Below, in pieces: positions 17,065 to 26,651 of a stretch of DNA of 58,515 bases; positions within the stretch are counted from its first letter, which is position 1, and the number at the start of each line of letters is the position of its first letter. The DNA is from an uncultured Gammaproteobacteria bacterium. GTDB lineage: Bacteria > Pseudomonadota > Gammaproteobacteria > Nitrosococcales > Methylophagaceae. The position numbers and the translations under genes are program-made. Location: NCBI GenBank assembly GCA_937900515.1, contig CALCCU010000167.1, forward strand, positions 1 to 58,515, given 5' to 3'. The notes below the pieces were generated by a model. The model did not search any database. It was not told the DNA's origin and saw only the letters and a list, made by a program, of their open reading frames with translations.

Positions 17065-18516
17065 CTACTGAATTCCTTTTGAGGTGATCACTATCATCTT
17101 CTCAATTTGCATATCTTCCATTGTGTATGGAACACCCCCAGTGCCTAGGCCGGAACTTTTAAGGCCTGCAAATGGCATCCAATCAACTCGGAATGCTGTA
17201 TGTTCATTTACCATAACCGCTGATGCGGCTAAACGAGCTGAAATGTACATCGCTGAATCAATATTTTGGCTATAAACTGATGCTTGAAAAGATACGTCTA
17301 ATGAATTCGCCTGTTCGATTGCTTGGTCTACATCACTGTATGGATAGATACATACAACAGGGCCAAAGATTTCCGAAGTCGACACTTTACTTTCCATGCT
17401 TGGGTTAAAAAGTACTGTTGGTACATAGCAATTATTCGGTAGTGAATACCCACCAAAAGACAGTTCAGCACCCATGTCAACTGCTTCTTGAACCCATGAA
17501 CTCACTCTTTCTAATTCGCTCGCTCGAATAAGTGGCCCTACTTCTGTTTGATCCGAAAGAGGATCGCCGACTACTAAGTTTTTGGCTGCTTTACTGAGCT
17601 TGTCGGCTACTTCACGAGCAATTGATTCATGCACAAATACGCGTTGAACAGAAACACATACTTGGCCAGCATGATAAAAAGCCCCTTTTGATAAGGCTGG
17701 AATAGCAGTTTCAAGGTTAGCATCTTCAGTGACAATTACTGGTGCAACACCGCCATGTTCCAATGCACAACGAGTGCCCGGAGATAGTTTTGAACGTAAA
17801 TACCAACCGACTCGGGCGCTACCGATGAAGCTAAAAAAACTTACGCGAGGATCAGTCACTAATTGCTCTGCAACTTGATGATTTTCAGTTAATACTGCTT
17901 GGCACCATGTTTCTGGTAAGCCCGCTTGATGGAAAATATCAACTAAACGAAAACAGGAAAGAGCAGTATCTTCAGCTGGTTTAATAATCACAGGGCAGCC
18001 AGTCGCAATAGCTGGGCCAATTTGATGTGCAATAAGGTTGAGTGGGTGGTTAAATGCACTAACGGCTACTACGACACCAATAGGCTCTTTTTTGAGCATA
18101 GTCATACGGTGCTCAGAAGCACCATTGATACCCATTGGGACGGGTTTACACGTTTGTGTTCTCAGTTCATCAACACAGATCCGAATACTATCAATACAGC
18201 GTGCCATTTCAACTTTTGAATCGATAAGGGGCTTACCACCTTCATTGGCTGAATTACGTGCTAGCTCGTCGAACTGTTCTTCCATTAATGTAATAGCACG
18301 TTCAAGTATGGCAATGCGTTGTGAGGTCGGCAGCCAATTGCTTCTATCACGATAGAGCGCATCTGCTGTGGCTAATGCTTCTTCAATATCATGCTCATTG
18401 GCTTTATCGGCAGTACCAATAACTTGTCCTGTATAAGGCGAAGTGATTTCATGTTTGCTGTCACTAGGCTTTATTGAACCAGCAACTTTTAATGGAAAGT
18501 GCTGAATATCATTCAT
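17065..18516 (-). CDS. NAD(P)-dependent aldehyde dehydrogenase, lactaldehyde-dehydrogenase-like
   Basis: The 483-residue ALDH-superfamily enzyme has the general-base Glu in CALEHGGVAP (about residue 249) and the nucleophilic Cys in FYHAGQVCVSVQRV (about 282). It also has VGDPLSDQTEVGPLI and a C-terminal FAGLKSSGLGTGG region. The GQVCVSVQRV form is typical of the lactaldehyde/short-chain branch (MJ1411-like and related), but the substrate cannot be fixed. Twelve bases separate it from the upstream ThDP-dependent synthase gene, so the two form one minus-strand operon. It may oxidise an aldehyde linked to that enzyme. Confidence 0.87.
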   Translation of the reverse strand: MNDIQHFPLKVAGSIKPSDSKHEITSPYTGQVIGTADKANEHDIEEALATADALYRDRSNWLPTSQRIAILERAITLMEEQFDELARNSANEGGKPLIDSKVEMARCIDSIRICVDELRTQTCKPVPMGINGASEHRMTMLKKEPIGVVVAVSAFNHPLNLIAHQIGPAIATGCPVIIKPAEDTALSCFRLVDIFHQAGLPETWCQAVLTENHQVAEQLVTDPRVSFFSFIGSARVGWYLRSKLSPGTRCALEHGGVAPVIVTEDANLETAIPALSKGAFYHAGQVCVSVQRVFVHESIAREVADKLSKAAKNLVVGDPLSDQTEVGPLIRASELERVSSWVQEAVDMGAELSFGGYSLPNNCYVPTVLFNPSMESKVSTSEIFGPVVCIYPYSDVDQAIEQANSLDVSFQASVYSQNIDSAMYISARLAASAVMVNEHTAFRVDWMPFAGLKSSGLGTGGVPYTMEDMQIEKMIVITSKGIQ

Positions 18517-18528
18517 GGTTTTATTCCT

Positions 18529-20169
18529 TTATAAAATGCAGAGTTTTTCTTTTAAACCTTCATTCAAAATTGAATGGTTTAGGGAGTAGTCAACTGCAAG
18601 TTCTATTAAATGCATGCCATCTGAGTTTAAGGCTTGTTGTAATGTTTTACGGAAGTCTGCATGACTGCTTGGTCGATGACCTGTTGCACCATAACTTTCT
18701 GCATATTTAACAAAATCAGGGTTAGCATAATCAAGCCCGAAATTATCGAAGCCCATGCCTTCCTGCTTCCACTTAATCATACCGTAAGCATTGTCATTAA
18801 GAATAATAACAACCATATTTAAACCAAGCCTGACAGCGGTTTCCATTTCTTGTGAGTTCATCATAAACCCACCGTCACCACATACAGAGATGACTTTTTT
18901 GTCGGGGTTAATGAGTTTTGCCAACATACCTGATGGGAGACCCGCTCCCATTGTAGCTAGGGCGTTATCGAGTAATAAAGTGTTGTTTTGGTAGCAAGGA
19001 TAGTTACGTGCAAACCATACTTTATAAACACCGTTATCTAGCGTGAGGATACCATCATCATCCAACTCTTCACGAATGATGCGGACCGCGCTCTGAGGCA
19101 AGAGTGGGAAGCGCTCATCAAGACTATATTTACCTATGCGTGATTTCACTTCTTGTTTCACGCGATAAAAATAGCTGAAATCCCATGTGTCTTGAGGGCT
19201 TAGTAGGTCTGTTAAGCGGTTAACAGAAGTCGCTATATCGCCCACAACATCTAGCTGCGGAAAGTAAACATCGTCAATTTCAGCAGGAGAAAAGTTGACA
19301 TGAACGACTTTCGGCCCATTTTCTCTCATGAAAAAAGGAGGTTTTTCGATTACATCATGGCCTACATTGATGATTAAATCAGAGCGATCAATTGCACAGT
19401 GTAAATAATCGTGATCAGATAACGCTGCGGTACCTAAATATGCATCATGACGCTCATCGATAACGCCTTTACCCATTTGAGTGTTGAAAAAAGGGATACC
19501 TGTTTTTTCAATAAATTTAAGTAAAGCTTTGCTTGCACGTTTTCTATTTGCGCCTGCACCAATTAATAATAAGGGCATTTTTGCCTGCTCTATCATTTTG
19601 ATAGCATTTTTTATGGCTGTATTATCGGCATCAGGGCGACGGGTGGGTGCGACTGTAAATAAATGAGTCTGTGCACTTTCATCAGCAATATCTTCGGGCA
19701 ATTCAATATGCACTGCGCCGGGGCGTTCTTCCATTGCGATTCGGAATGCTTCGCGAACAATTGAGGTAATCGTACTACCGTGAACGACTTGTTTGGTAAA
19801 TTTGGTGATAGGCCGCATCATATTAACGATATCAACAATCTGGAATCGCCCCTGCTTGCTGGCTTTGATTGGCTTTTGACCTGTAATCATCAGCATTGGC
19901 ATGCCGCCTAATTGGGCGTAAGCAGCTGGGGTGACAAAATTAGTCGCGCCTGGGCCTAGGGTTGATAAACAGACTCCCGGTTTTCCCGTTAAACGACCAT
20001 AGGTGGCGGCCATAAAGCCGGCACCTTGCTCATGTCGGGTGAGAATCAGTTTTATCGTTGAGTTTTTTAGAGAATCTAGAAAGTCGAGATTTTCTTCGCC
20101 GGGAATACCAAAAATATATTCGACGCCTTCATTTTCTAAGGCCTTAACAAATAAATCTGATGTTTTCAT
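18529..20169 (-). CDS. ThDP-dependent acetolactate-synthase-type enzyme (large subunit)
   Basis: The 546-residue protein has the three POX-family domains. The N-terminal part carries the conserved catalytic Glu in LTRHEQGAGFMAATYGR (about residue 47), which argues against glyoxylate carboligase, where this Glu is replaced. The ThDP/Mg motif GDGGFMMNSQE...NDNAYG is at about 430-465. Its GIPGEENLDFLDSL start matches a widespread proteobacterial group annotated as acetolactate synthase without an adjacent small (ACT) regulatory subunit. It is first in an operon with an aldehyde dehydrogenase. The ATG at 20169 fits the family start. Acetolactate formation is likely from homology but not proven; another 2-oxoacid decarboxylase/ligase activity is possible. 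Confidence 0.85.
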   Translation of the reverse strand: MKTSDLFVKALENEGVEYIFGIPGEENLDFLDSLKNSTIKLILTRHEQGAGFMAATYGRLTGKPGVCLSTLGPGATNFVTPAAYAQLGGMPMLMITGQKPIKASKQGRFQIVDIVNMMRPITKFTKQVVHGSTITSIVREAFRIAMEERPGAVHIELPEDIADESAQTHLFTVAPTRRPDADNTAIKNAIKMIEQAKMPLLLIGAGANRKRASKALLKFIEKTGIPFFNTQMGKGVIDERHDAYLGTAALSDHDYLHCAIDRSDLIINVGHDVIEKPPFFMRENGPKVVHVNFSPAEIDDVYFPQLDVVGDIATSVNRLTDLLSPQDTWDFSYFYRVKQEVKSRIGKYSLDERFPLLPQSAVRIIREELDDDGILTLDNGVYKVWFARNYPCYQNNTLLLDNALATMGAGLPSGMLAKLINPDKKVISVCGDGGFMMNSQEMETAVRLGLNMVVIILNDNAYGMIKWKQEGMGFDNFGLDYANPDFVKYAESYGATGHRPSSHADFRKTLQQALNSDGMHLIELAVDYSLNHSILNEGLKEKLCIL

Positions 20170-20517
20170 TCTAGATTGCCTCGTACTTGCTATTAAAATC
20201 TTATCTACACTGCTTTTGTATCATACTTTGTCGTTAAAAGTAACCTTAGTTATTACAGGTTCTGCCATCATTAATTGCGATAGTGATTCTTATGTCTATT
20301 GACAGTAATTTAGTGTGGTTATTAGGTTTAGAGTAGATTGGATGAAAGATGTAATAGTTTTGAATTGTGGTGGGCAAATAATATAAAGGTGAGCATGAAA
20401 GCTTAGTTGATATATTCCAGCTATTCTGTGTGTTTATTCGTTTTGTTATACTTCGCTGAATTATTTCCTAACTTTACGTTATTGAGCTTACATTAGGAAT
20501 TTGTAACTGAGGTTTTT
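20170..20517. other. Divergent intergenic region between the ThDP-enzyme operon and a small secreted protein
   Basis: This AT-rich 348-base region must hold two promoters. A perfect TTGACA occurs near 20299, but no good -10 lies 16-18 bases downstream. A TATACT box near 20449 is a possible -10 for the small plus-strand gene. No RNA structure or coding sequence stands out. Confidence 0.35.
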
Positions 20518-20850
20518 ATGCAAACGTTTATTTTTTCTTTTTTATTAGCACTATCAATCACTTCTTATGCTGGTGAACGATTAAAGACTATTTCTGGGTC
20601 AATGAAAGAGAGTAGTTCTAGTTGGTTCTCGCGTGATGATGAGAGTGATAAAGAACTTGAAGAGAAAGTGGCTGAGCCTATTCCTGAACAAGAACCACAG
20701 AAACTGGTTAATGCTGCGCCTACTAGCTATTATGATGAAGAAGCAGGCTGCTTAATGACGAAAGCGTATATCTTAGATGTTGAAAACCCAGAGCAATACG
20801 AACGTATAGAAGATTATCCCTACACTTATGAGTGTGCCATGCGTCGATAG
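20518..20850 (+). CDS. Small exported protein of unknown function
   Basis: A 110-residue protein with a short signal peptide (MQTFIFSFLLALSITSYAG, cleavage after about residue 18). It has a charged, Glu-rich low-complexity middle (about 40-65) and a C-terminal part with two cysteines (CLMTKAY and YTYECAMRR) that could form a disulfide. GAGG lies 8 bases before the ATG. I do not recognise the family. It is convergent with the glycosyltransferase gene, five bases apart, with no terminator between. Coding status rests on the signal peptide, ribosome site and clean frame. Confidence 0.65.
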   Translation: MQTFIFSFLLALSITSYAGERLKTISGSMKESSSSWFSRDDESDKELEEKVAEPIPEQEPQKLVNAAPTSYYDEEAGCLMTKAYILDVENPEQYERIEDYPYTYECAMRR

Positions 20851-20855
20851 TATGT

Positions 20856-22079
20856 TTAGTGCTTATTTTTCTCTGCGATCCACTGCGACATATACTTAGT
20901 GCTCATCATAGTGTGATGTTTTAACATGGCACCCGTAAAGTTATTTAAGCGATGTTGGCTTAAAGATTCCACCGTTTGTTCAATTTTATGGATTAGCTTT
21001 TCACTCAATAGCTCACCGTTATAACGTGTTTTCAATAGTGGCTCTGCGTGAGCTTGTAACTTCAACCACGTTTGTTCATTGCTATAGAGTTCAACGGCAG
21101 CAGAGATAAATTCGGCTTCATTCTTTGCAATGACTCCAGGCCAAGCTTCATTATCATGCATACCTTCACTACCGACAGGGGTGGTAATACTCGGCGTTTG
21201 AGTGATCATTGCATCTATCAATTTACCCTTTATGCCCGCTCCGAAACGGATCGGAGCTAAACAGACTCTTGCCTGTTCCATTACCTGATAAGCATCTTCA
21301 GCCCAACCTTTTATTAAAAAGCCTGTTTTGGCATTATGTAATGCCGTTGCTTTAGGTGGAGGATATGAGCCATAAATATGGCATTCAGCTTTTGGTAGTT
21401 GCTTTCTTATCTCAGGCCATAATTGCTGTAGATATAACACTGCATCCCAATTTGGAGCATGTCTAAAGTTACCAATGGTGATGAAATTATGACGTTCTGA
21501 GAATATTTTTCTGGTGGTTGGCAGTGAGTCATAATTAATTATGAATGGAATATGACATATTAAACTTGGGTTTATATTGAAAGTATCTACTAACAATTTC
21601 TGTTCGAAACTAGAGATGATGAGTGAAATATCACTGCGTAATATTGCTGCAATTTCACGCTTAGCTAGATCGCCAAATAAATCGCTTTTCTCAAGTTCTC
21701 GGCCGGCTTTAAGCGCTTGGTGACGAGCCTGTCGTAGGCATTGAAGGTCTTCTGTGTCTAATATTTTAAGGGCGTTAGGGCATACTTTATCTACTCTCCA
21801 GCCAAACTGCTCTTCCATCATAAAGCGATCAAACATGACAATATCTGGTTGATAGTCAGAAATATAGGCATCGAAGCTATCACAATTTAGTTGAATAGCT
21901 TTAGCAGTGATGCCATCTAGCGATAAATCAACCATATGTTCAGTTGTTTGTGCGGGAGAAGAAAATTCAACCTGCCAGCCTTGTTGTCGGTATAAACGAA
22001 GCAATGACATCATATGACTGCCAGCGGCAGAAGAGTTCGGTTCAGGCCAGACATAGCCGATTACTAATACTTTTTTCAT
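20856..22079 (-). CDS. GT-B glycosyltransferase
   Basis: The 407-residue protein has a GT4-like layout. The N-terminal Rossmann half starts MKKVLVIGYVWPEPNSSAAG, an ADP/nucleotide-sugar GT-B pattern. The C-terminal half has GNFRHAPNWDAVLYL, ECHIYGSYPPPKA, IKGWAEDAYQVMEQARVCLAPIRFGAGIKGKLIDAM (about residues 275-310) and a TPVGSEGM segment, equivalent to the donor-binding region. The acceptor and sugar are unknown. It is isolated from any polysaccharide locus in the window. It probably modifies an exopolysaccharide, lipid or protein on the cytoplasmic side. Confidence 0.8.
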   Translation of the reverse strand: MKKVLVIGYVWPEPNSSAAGSHMMSLLRLYRQQGWQVEFSSPAQTTEHMVDLSLDGITAKAIQLNCDSFDAYISDYQPDIVMFDRFMMEEQFGWRVDKVCPNALKILDTEDLQCLRQARHQALKAGRELEKSDLFGDLAKREIAAILRSDISLIISSFEQKLLVDTFNINPSLICHIPFIINYDSLPTTRKIFSERHNFITIGNFRHAPNWDAVLYLQQLWPEIRKQLPKAECHIYGSYPPPKATALHNAKTGFLIKGWAEDAYQVMEQARVCLAPIRFGAGIKGKLIDAMITQTPSITTPVGSEGMHDNEAWPGVIAKNEAEFISAAVELYSNEQTWLKLQAHAEPLLKTRYNGELLSEKLIHKIEQTVESLSQHRLNNFTGAMLKHHTMMSTKYMSQWIAEKNKH

Positions 22080-22170
22080 GGTGTAGATTTAAACATAGTG
22101 CTAATCAGTAACACTAGTTATATGTGAAAATGAGTACGCTTGTTTATTATGCGTTACTATTTTTACGGAG

Positions 22171-24108
22171 TTAATGTTTGAGTTGTCTGATTAATTCATT
22201 CAGTGCTTCACTGACATGGAGCAGACTGTCACCTGCATTTTTAATGTCAGAAATATGAGAATTAACGGCATCCGCTTTTACTTTAATACCATCTGTATTG
22301 CAGGCTATTTCATCAACAGTTGAGGTTTGTTCTTGGGTTGCTAGTGCAATGCCTGAGTTTAAGTTTTGTATTGAGTCAACCGCTACGATAACCGGTTCCA
22401 TGGCGGCTTCTGCTTCATAGGCTTGAGTTGCACAGTCCGATGCCGCTTTACTCTGGTTTTTAACTGTTTTTGTTGCTTCTGAACTGCTATCAATCACATC
22501 TTGAATAATGTCGTTGATTTCTTTTGTCGATTCGGTTGTGCGTGAAGCGAGTTGTCTTACCTCATCAGCAACAACGGCAAAGCCTCGACCATGTTCACCT
22601 GCTCGTGCTGCTTCAATAGCAGCATTTAATGCCAGTAAATTGGTTTGCTCAGCGATACCTTGAATAACTTCTAATACTGAGCCTATATTTCTGCCACTAT
22701 TCTCAAGCCTTACCATTACATCTTCAACAGCGATTAAATTTTCTGATAAGGTTTTGATGGCACTAGCTGTAACAGATAATTGTTGTTTGGCTGCGCTGGT
22801 GGCGGTGTTAGCGGTGTTGGCTGACTTAGAAGCGCTCAATGCGCTGTTCGCCACATCTTTAAATGAATATGAGAGTTGGGTTACAGCGGTAGCAACTTGA
22901 TCAGTGGCTATATTCTGTTGCTGAGTGACTTCCACAGCATTGGCTGAAATGGTTTGTACTTCATTAGAGGCGGATAAAATCTGTTCTGATTCAACAGTGA
23001 GCTGATCAATCAAGTTGGTTAAGTAGGTCTGCAATTGCAAGCCTGACTTTTCTACCGATTGTATTTCTTTGAACTTCAGGTTTGGATTTAACTGTTGATT
23101 GTGATTACCCTTAAGCAGCTGCCTAAAGAACAGTTCTAGCTGTGTCAAAAAGCCGATCATTTTGCTTTGTAATAAGAAGATAATTGCAACTGCGATGATG
23201 ACGAGGCTGATTGAAAGTAATAACATCATTTGTACTTGGTTTGTAATGTCATTTTTTATTAATTCGATTTGTTTCGAATAAGAAGTCAGTAAGTCAGACA
23301 ATGACTGGATAGACACATTTAAAGACGCACGCGCGTCACGCATTCGTTGTGTCATCTTAATCGTATTTTCAATTTCTTTATTGTAGCGATTTGTTAATGA
23401 AATGAACGAGTTTATACTTATTTCACCAATTTCTTCAGGCTCTTCTGCCATAAGTTCATCTTCGTCTACTTCAGTGTAAACTTCGAAGCGGGGTAGGTTT
23501 AATAGTACATTTGCATGTTCTGACAGCTCTTGATTTTTTGCTAATAAGGCTGTTTTTATTTTAGGATTTCGTGCATAAAAAAACTGCTGTCTTAATCGTG
23601 CTAGATTATTAATATCTTGACTCATTTGGGTCAGCGTCGTTAAAAATCTAAGCTCGATATCTTGCATGAAGCCATCAGCTTTTTGAGCGTAACTAAGCAA
23701 AATAGTTATATCGCCCGAACGTTCACGTTCGTTATTAATCAGTAAACCTTGTGGAACAGCAGCTAATTTACCTGCCGCTCTAATTTCATTAAGCCGTGTT
23801 TTTAGTGTTTTTACAGCAGATTTAATCTCTACGTTTTGCTGTTGGTCTAGCCAATTAATATCATCTGCGACTATTTGTTCAAGTGTCGTTTCGGCTTGTT
23901 GCAATAGTTCAGCATTACCGGAAGCTAAATATCGCTCTAATAGAATTCTGACATCGACATCAAATAAGGCTTTACGTTGTTGGAAGTCTTGGTTGATTTG
24001 ATAAGGTCTATCTAATTGTTTCCAGCCCCAAATTCCAATTGATATAGAAATTAAAATTAGTGCAATGATGGCCGAAATGAGAAGTTTTGATGCGGAAGTG
24101 AGTTTCAT
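22171..24108 (-). CDS. Methyl-accepting chemotaxis protein (chemoreceptor)
   Basis: From an ATG at 24108, 645 residues: a membrane helix at about 8-28, a long helical periplasmic domain (about 30-285), a second helix (about 290-312), and a cytoplasmic signalling domain. Its hairpin tip is conserved ([37 protein letters not shown], described by key positions about 485-520). No clear HAMP motif is seen after the second helix. It has no C-terminal CheR-tethering pentapeptide. No che genes are nearby, so it must feed a distant array. The in-frame TTG at 24117 adds only three residues. Confidence 0.9.
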   Translation of the reverse strand: MKLTSASKLLISAIIALILISISIGIWGWKQLDRPYQINQDFQQRKALFDVDVRILLERYLASGNAELLQQAETTLEQIVADDINWLDQQQNVEIKSAVKTLKTRLNEIRAAGKLAAVPQGLLINNERERSGDITILLSYAQKADGFMQDIELRFLTTLTQMSQDINNLARLRQQFFYARNPKIKTALLAKNQELSEHANVLLNLPRFEVYTEVDEDELMAEEPEEIGEISINSFISLTNRYNKEIENTIKMTQRMRDARASLNVSIQSLSDLLTSYSKQIELIKNDITNQVQMMLLLSISLVIIAVAIIFLLQSKMIGFLTQLELFFRQLLKGNHNQQLNPNLKFKEIQSVEKSGLQLQTYLTNLIDQLTVESEQILSASNEVQTISANAVEVTQQQNIATDQVATAVTQLSYSFKDVANSALSASKSANTANTATSAAKQQLSVTASAIKTLSENLIAVEDVMVRLENSGRNIGSVLEVIQGIAEQTNLLALNAAIEAARAGEHGRGFAVVADEVRQLASRTTESTKEINDIIQDVIDSSSEATKTVKNQSKAASDCATQAYEAEAAMEPVIVAVDSIQNLNSGIALATQEQTSTVDEIACNTDGIKVKADAVNSHISDIKNAGDSLLHVSEALNELIRQLKH

Positions 24109-24169
24109 TAAATACAACTGAAGCTAATAAATTTAAATTAGCCGGTAGTGTAGAGTTCAAGTATTACAA

Positions 24170-24190
24170 AACGATGACAGGCCTGTCGTT
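24170..24190. repeat. Palindrome between rarD and the chemoreceptor gene
   Basis: GACAGGCCTGTC (24176-24187) is a perfect 12-base palindrome, extended by imperfect AACGA/TCGTT arms. It sits 31 bases past the rarD stop on the minus strand and ends near TTTTG, so it may be a weak terminator or an operator of the receptor gene. Confidence 0.4.
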
Positions 24191-24220
24191 ACAAGGGGGA
24201 GTTGATGCAATAATAGGTTT

Positions 24221-25102
24221 TCATTTTTGTTTAGATAGTTTGACTAGTCCGATCGAAAACAGTATCAGAGCAATCCAGACTAGGCTAAAAGTGATCAGGC
24301 GTTCGGGTTGATAGCTTTCATTGAGTATAAAAATACCAATCATAAATTGAATGCTAGGGTTGATATACATGATAAAACCGACGGTGGATAAGTTGATACG
24401 CTGTGTTGCCATAGCAAATAAAACGAGGGGAAGTGCAGATATAAAACCGACACCCACGAGTAACCCCGTTTCTGTTAGTAAGTTGCCAAAGATAAGCGGT
24501 GTCGATTGGCTAAATAGTTGCCATCCAATCCAGAGGAAAGCGGGTAATAACAGCCAAATAGTCTCAATTGTCATGCCATTGATACCATCAATTTTGCAAT
24601 GCTTTCTTACCACTCCATATAAAGCGAATGCGAATGCAAGTACGATGCTTATCCACGGCAATTGACCAAAAACAATTAATTCCCATACGATTGCTAAACA
24701 TGCAATAAGGCCAGCTGACCACTGTAGTGGGTGCAAGGGATCTTTAAAGAACAGTTTGGCTAGAATGAGGCTTACTACAGGTGTCATAAAATAGCCCAAG
24801 CTTGACTCAAGCACGCGGTGATTACTGACGGCCCAAATATAGACCAGCCAGTTAATACTGATTAGTGCAGCAGAGGCTCCTAACCAAGCGATTAAGTTTT
24901 TATCTTTAAAAGCGGTAATTAACTTTTTGCCAGAACCTAATAATAGACCGACTAAAAGGGTTGCAACAAATGACCAGATAATACGGTGCACCAGCACTTC
25001 AACTGGTGAGACAGCAGCTAATGCATGGAAATAGAGAGGAAAAAAACCCCAAATTGTGTAGGCAGAAATCGCGAGGATTAGGCCCTGTGTATGTTTTTGC
25101 AT
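24221..25102 (-). CDS. rarD: EamA-family transporter RarD
   Basis: A 293-residue inner-membrane protein with about ten hydrophobic helices in two EamA repeats. The N-terminal KHTQGLILAISAYTIWGFFPLYFHAL and the YIWAVSNHRVLESSLGYFMTPV segment (about residues 98-119) are hallmarks of RarD. The transported substrate is not known for the family. Its start at 25102 is the first ATG in frame. It stands downstream of phrB on the same strand, but a gap of 143 bases suggests its own transcript. Confidence 0.9.
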   Translation of the reverse strand: MQKHTQGLILAISAYTIWGFFPLYFHALAAVSPVEVLVHRIIWSFVATLLVGLLLGSGKKLITAFKDKNLIAWLGASAALISINWLVYIWAVSNHRVLESSLGYFMTPVVSLILAKLFFKDPLHPLQWSAGLIACLAIVWELIVFGQLPWISIVLAFAFALYGVVRKHCKIDGINGMTIETIWLLLPAFLWIGWQLFSQSTPLIFGNLLTETGLLVGVGFISALPLVLFAMATQRINLSTVGFIMYINPSIQFMIGIFILNESYQPERLITFSLVWIALILFSIGLVKLSKQK

Positions 25103-25245
25103 GAAGGTTCACATCATTGTGAAAATGGGTTGCTCTCAGTTAATGTTTGAGCAAAGTGGTGATCATACCTGAAAAATATAAAATTAAGCATTTTGCTGGT
25201 GATTCTGATTTATACGAATTAGTAATAAAACGAGTATTTATAATA

Positions 25246-26646
25246 CTAGTTAGATGCCGTTTTAAAAGAAGCAAGCGCCCTCTCTCTCCCATACTTTAGA
25301 TCTATGATAGGGCTTGGATAGCTATCTGGTTTATCTTTATTAGGAAGGTGGATTTGTTTGTCATCAAGTGAATCTAATTGGGGAAGAAGGAACCGGATAA
25401 ATTTGCCTTGAGGATCGAAACGCTGTGACTGAGTGACAGGGTTGAATATTCTGAAATAAGGTACCGCATCTGTGCCTGTTGATGCAGACCATTGCCATCC
25501 ACCATTATTTGCTGCCAAATCACCATCAACCAGATGTTGCATAAACCAACGTTCACCTAGGCGCCAATCGATTAATAAATGCTTGCTTAAAAACATGGCG
25601 CATACCATGCGAAGTCGATTATGCATCCAGCCGCAGGTCAGCAGTTGTTTCATCGCGGCATCAATAATTGGGTAGCCTGTTTTACCTTGTTGCCAGGCTT
25701 CTAAATCACTCTTATCGTTACGCCAAGGTATAGCATCGGTATATTGTTTCCATGGCTGATGTTTACAAATGTAAGGGAAGTCAATTAACACATGTTTATA
25801 AAACTCACGCCATAACAATTCATTTTGCCAAACAGTCGCACCATCAGATTGTTCACAGTACTGTGTAGCCAGCTGCCAACATTGTTTTACTGAGATGACG
25901 CCACTATTTAAATATGGAGATAAAAAACTAGTGCCACGAACAGATGGAATATCACGGTTTTTCTTATAATCATGGATTAGATTAGTTGTGCAAAAATGGT
26001 GCAAGTTACTCGTGGCAACTTGTTCACCTGCAGGCCACATGGTTTGGATTGAGCTACTTACCTCTGGCCACTGTAGTTGCTCAATATTTTTCTGTTTAGC
26101 ATGGGTTGGTACTTGAATGTAGCTTTGTATGTGTGGTTTATAAGTGAGAGTGTCTACTTCATTTATTTGCAGTCGTGCTTGCTTAGCAAAAGGACTAAAT
26201 ACTTTAAATGGTTCACCTGCTTTAGTTCTAACACTAGCAGGGGGCAGTAATAATTGCTCATGGTAAGTATGACAAGCTATGTTTCTTTCTATGCATACAT
26301 TCTGCACGGCATGGTCACGGCGTTGCTCATTAATGGGGTATTCTTCATTAAAGTGAAGATCAGTTATTTTCCATGTTTGGCAAATGGAGATGATGAGCTC
26401 AGGCACTTCATCATAGCTAGCGACTTCAAAGAAATACAATGGGATATTGAGTTCTGCAAGCGAACGGTGAAGACACTCTAAATTACGTCGCCAAAAATCA
26501 ATTTTTACAGCGGCATCATCATGCTTAATCCATTGTTCTGGCGTAGCAATATAAATAGCAATGCTGGCTTGATTATTATGTTGACTGTGAAAAAGGGCTG
26601 GATTATCACTTATGCGTAGATCATTCCTAAACCAAACTAGCTGCAT
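25246..26646 (-). CDS. phrB: Deoxyribodipyrimidine photolyase (CPD class I)
   Basis: The 466-residue flavoprotein repairs cyclobutane pyrimidine dimers with blue/near-UV light. The N-terminal antenna-binding Rossmann domain starts MQLVWFRNDLRISDNPAL. The C-terminal FAD domain has TSFLSPYLNSGVIS, WQNELLWREFYKH, a TGYPIIDAAMKQL segment and WMHNRLRMV, and NNGGWQWSASTGTDA contains the conserved Trp and Asn region. The start is set at ATG 26646, six bases after the merR stop, rather than an upstream codon inside merR. It is third in the DUF523-merR-phrB operon, whose regulator probably controls it in response to light. Confidence 0.95.
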   Translation of the reverse strand: MQLVWFRNDLRISDNPALFHSQHNNQASIAIYIATPEQWIKHDDAAVKIDFWRRNLECLHRSLAELNIPLYFFEVASYDEVPELIISICQTWKITDLHFNEEYPINEQRRDHAVQNVCIERNIACHTYHEQLLLPPASVRTKAGEPFKVFSPFAKQARLQINEVDTLTYKPHIQSYIQVPTHAKQKNIEQLQWPEVSSSIQTMWPAGEQVATSNLHHFCTTNLIHDYKKNRDIPSVRGTSFLSPYLNSGVISVKQCWQLATQYCEQSDGATVWQNELLWREFYKHVLIDFPYICKHQPWKQYTDAIPWRNDKSDLEAWQQGKTGYPIIDAAMKQLLTCGWMHNRLRMVCAMFLSKHLLIDWRLGERWFMQHLVDGDLAANNGGWQWSASTGTDAVPYFRIFNPVTQSQRFDPQGKFIRFLLPQLDSLDDKQIHLPNKDKPDSYPSPIIDLKYGRERALASFKTASN

Positions 26647-26651
26647 AGTAA

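Noticed and set aside
17065-18516. Several plus-strand reading frames within the aldehyde dehydrogenase and ThDP-enzyme genes
   Set aside because: They are antisense shadows of strongly conserved genes with no independent start signals.
18529-20169. Glyoxylate carboligase as partner of the glycolate genes
   Set aside because: The conserved catalytic Glu (RHEQGAG) is present, whereas it is replaced in glyoxylate carboligase; hydroxypyruvate isomerase and tartronate semialdehyde reductase genes are absent.
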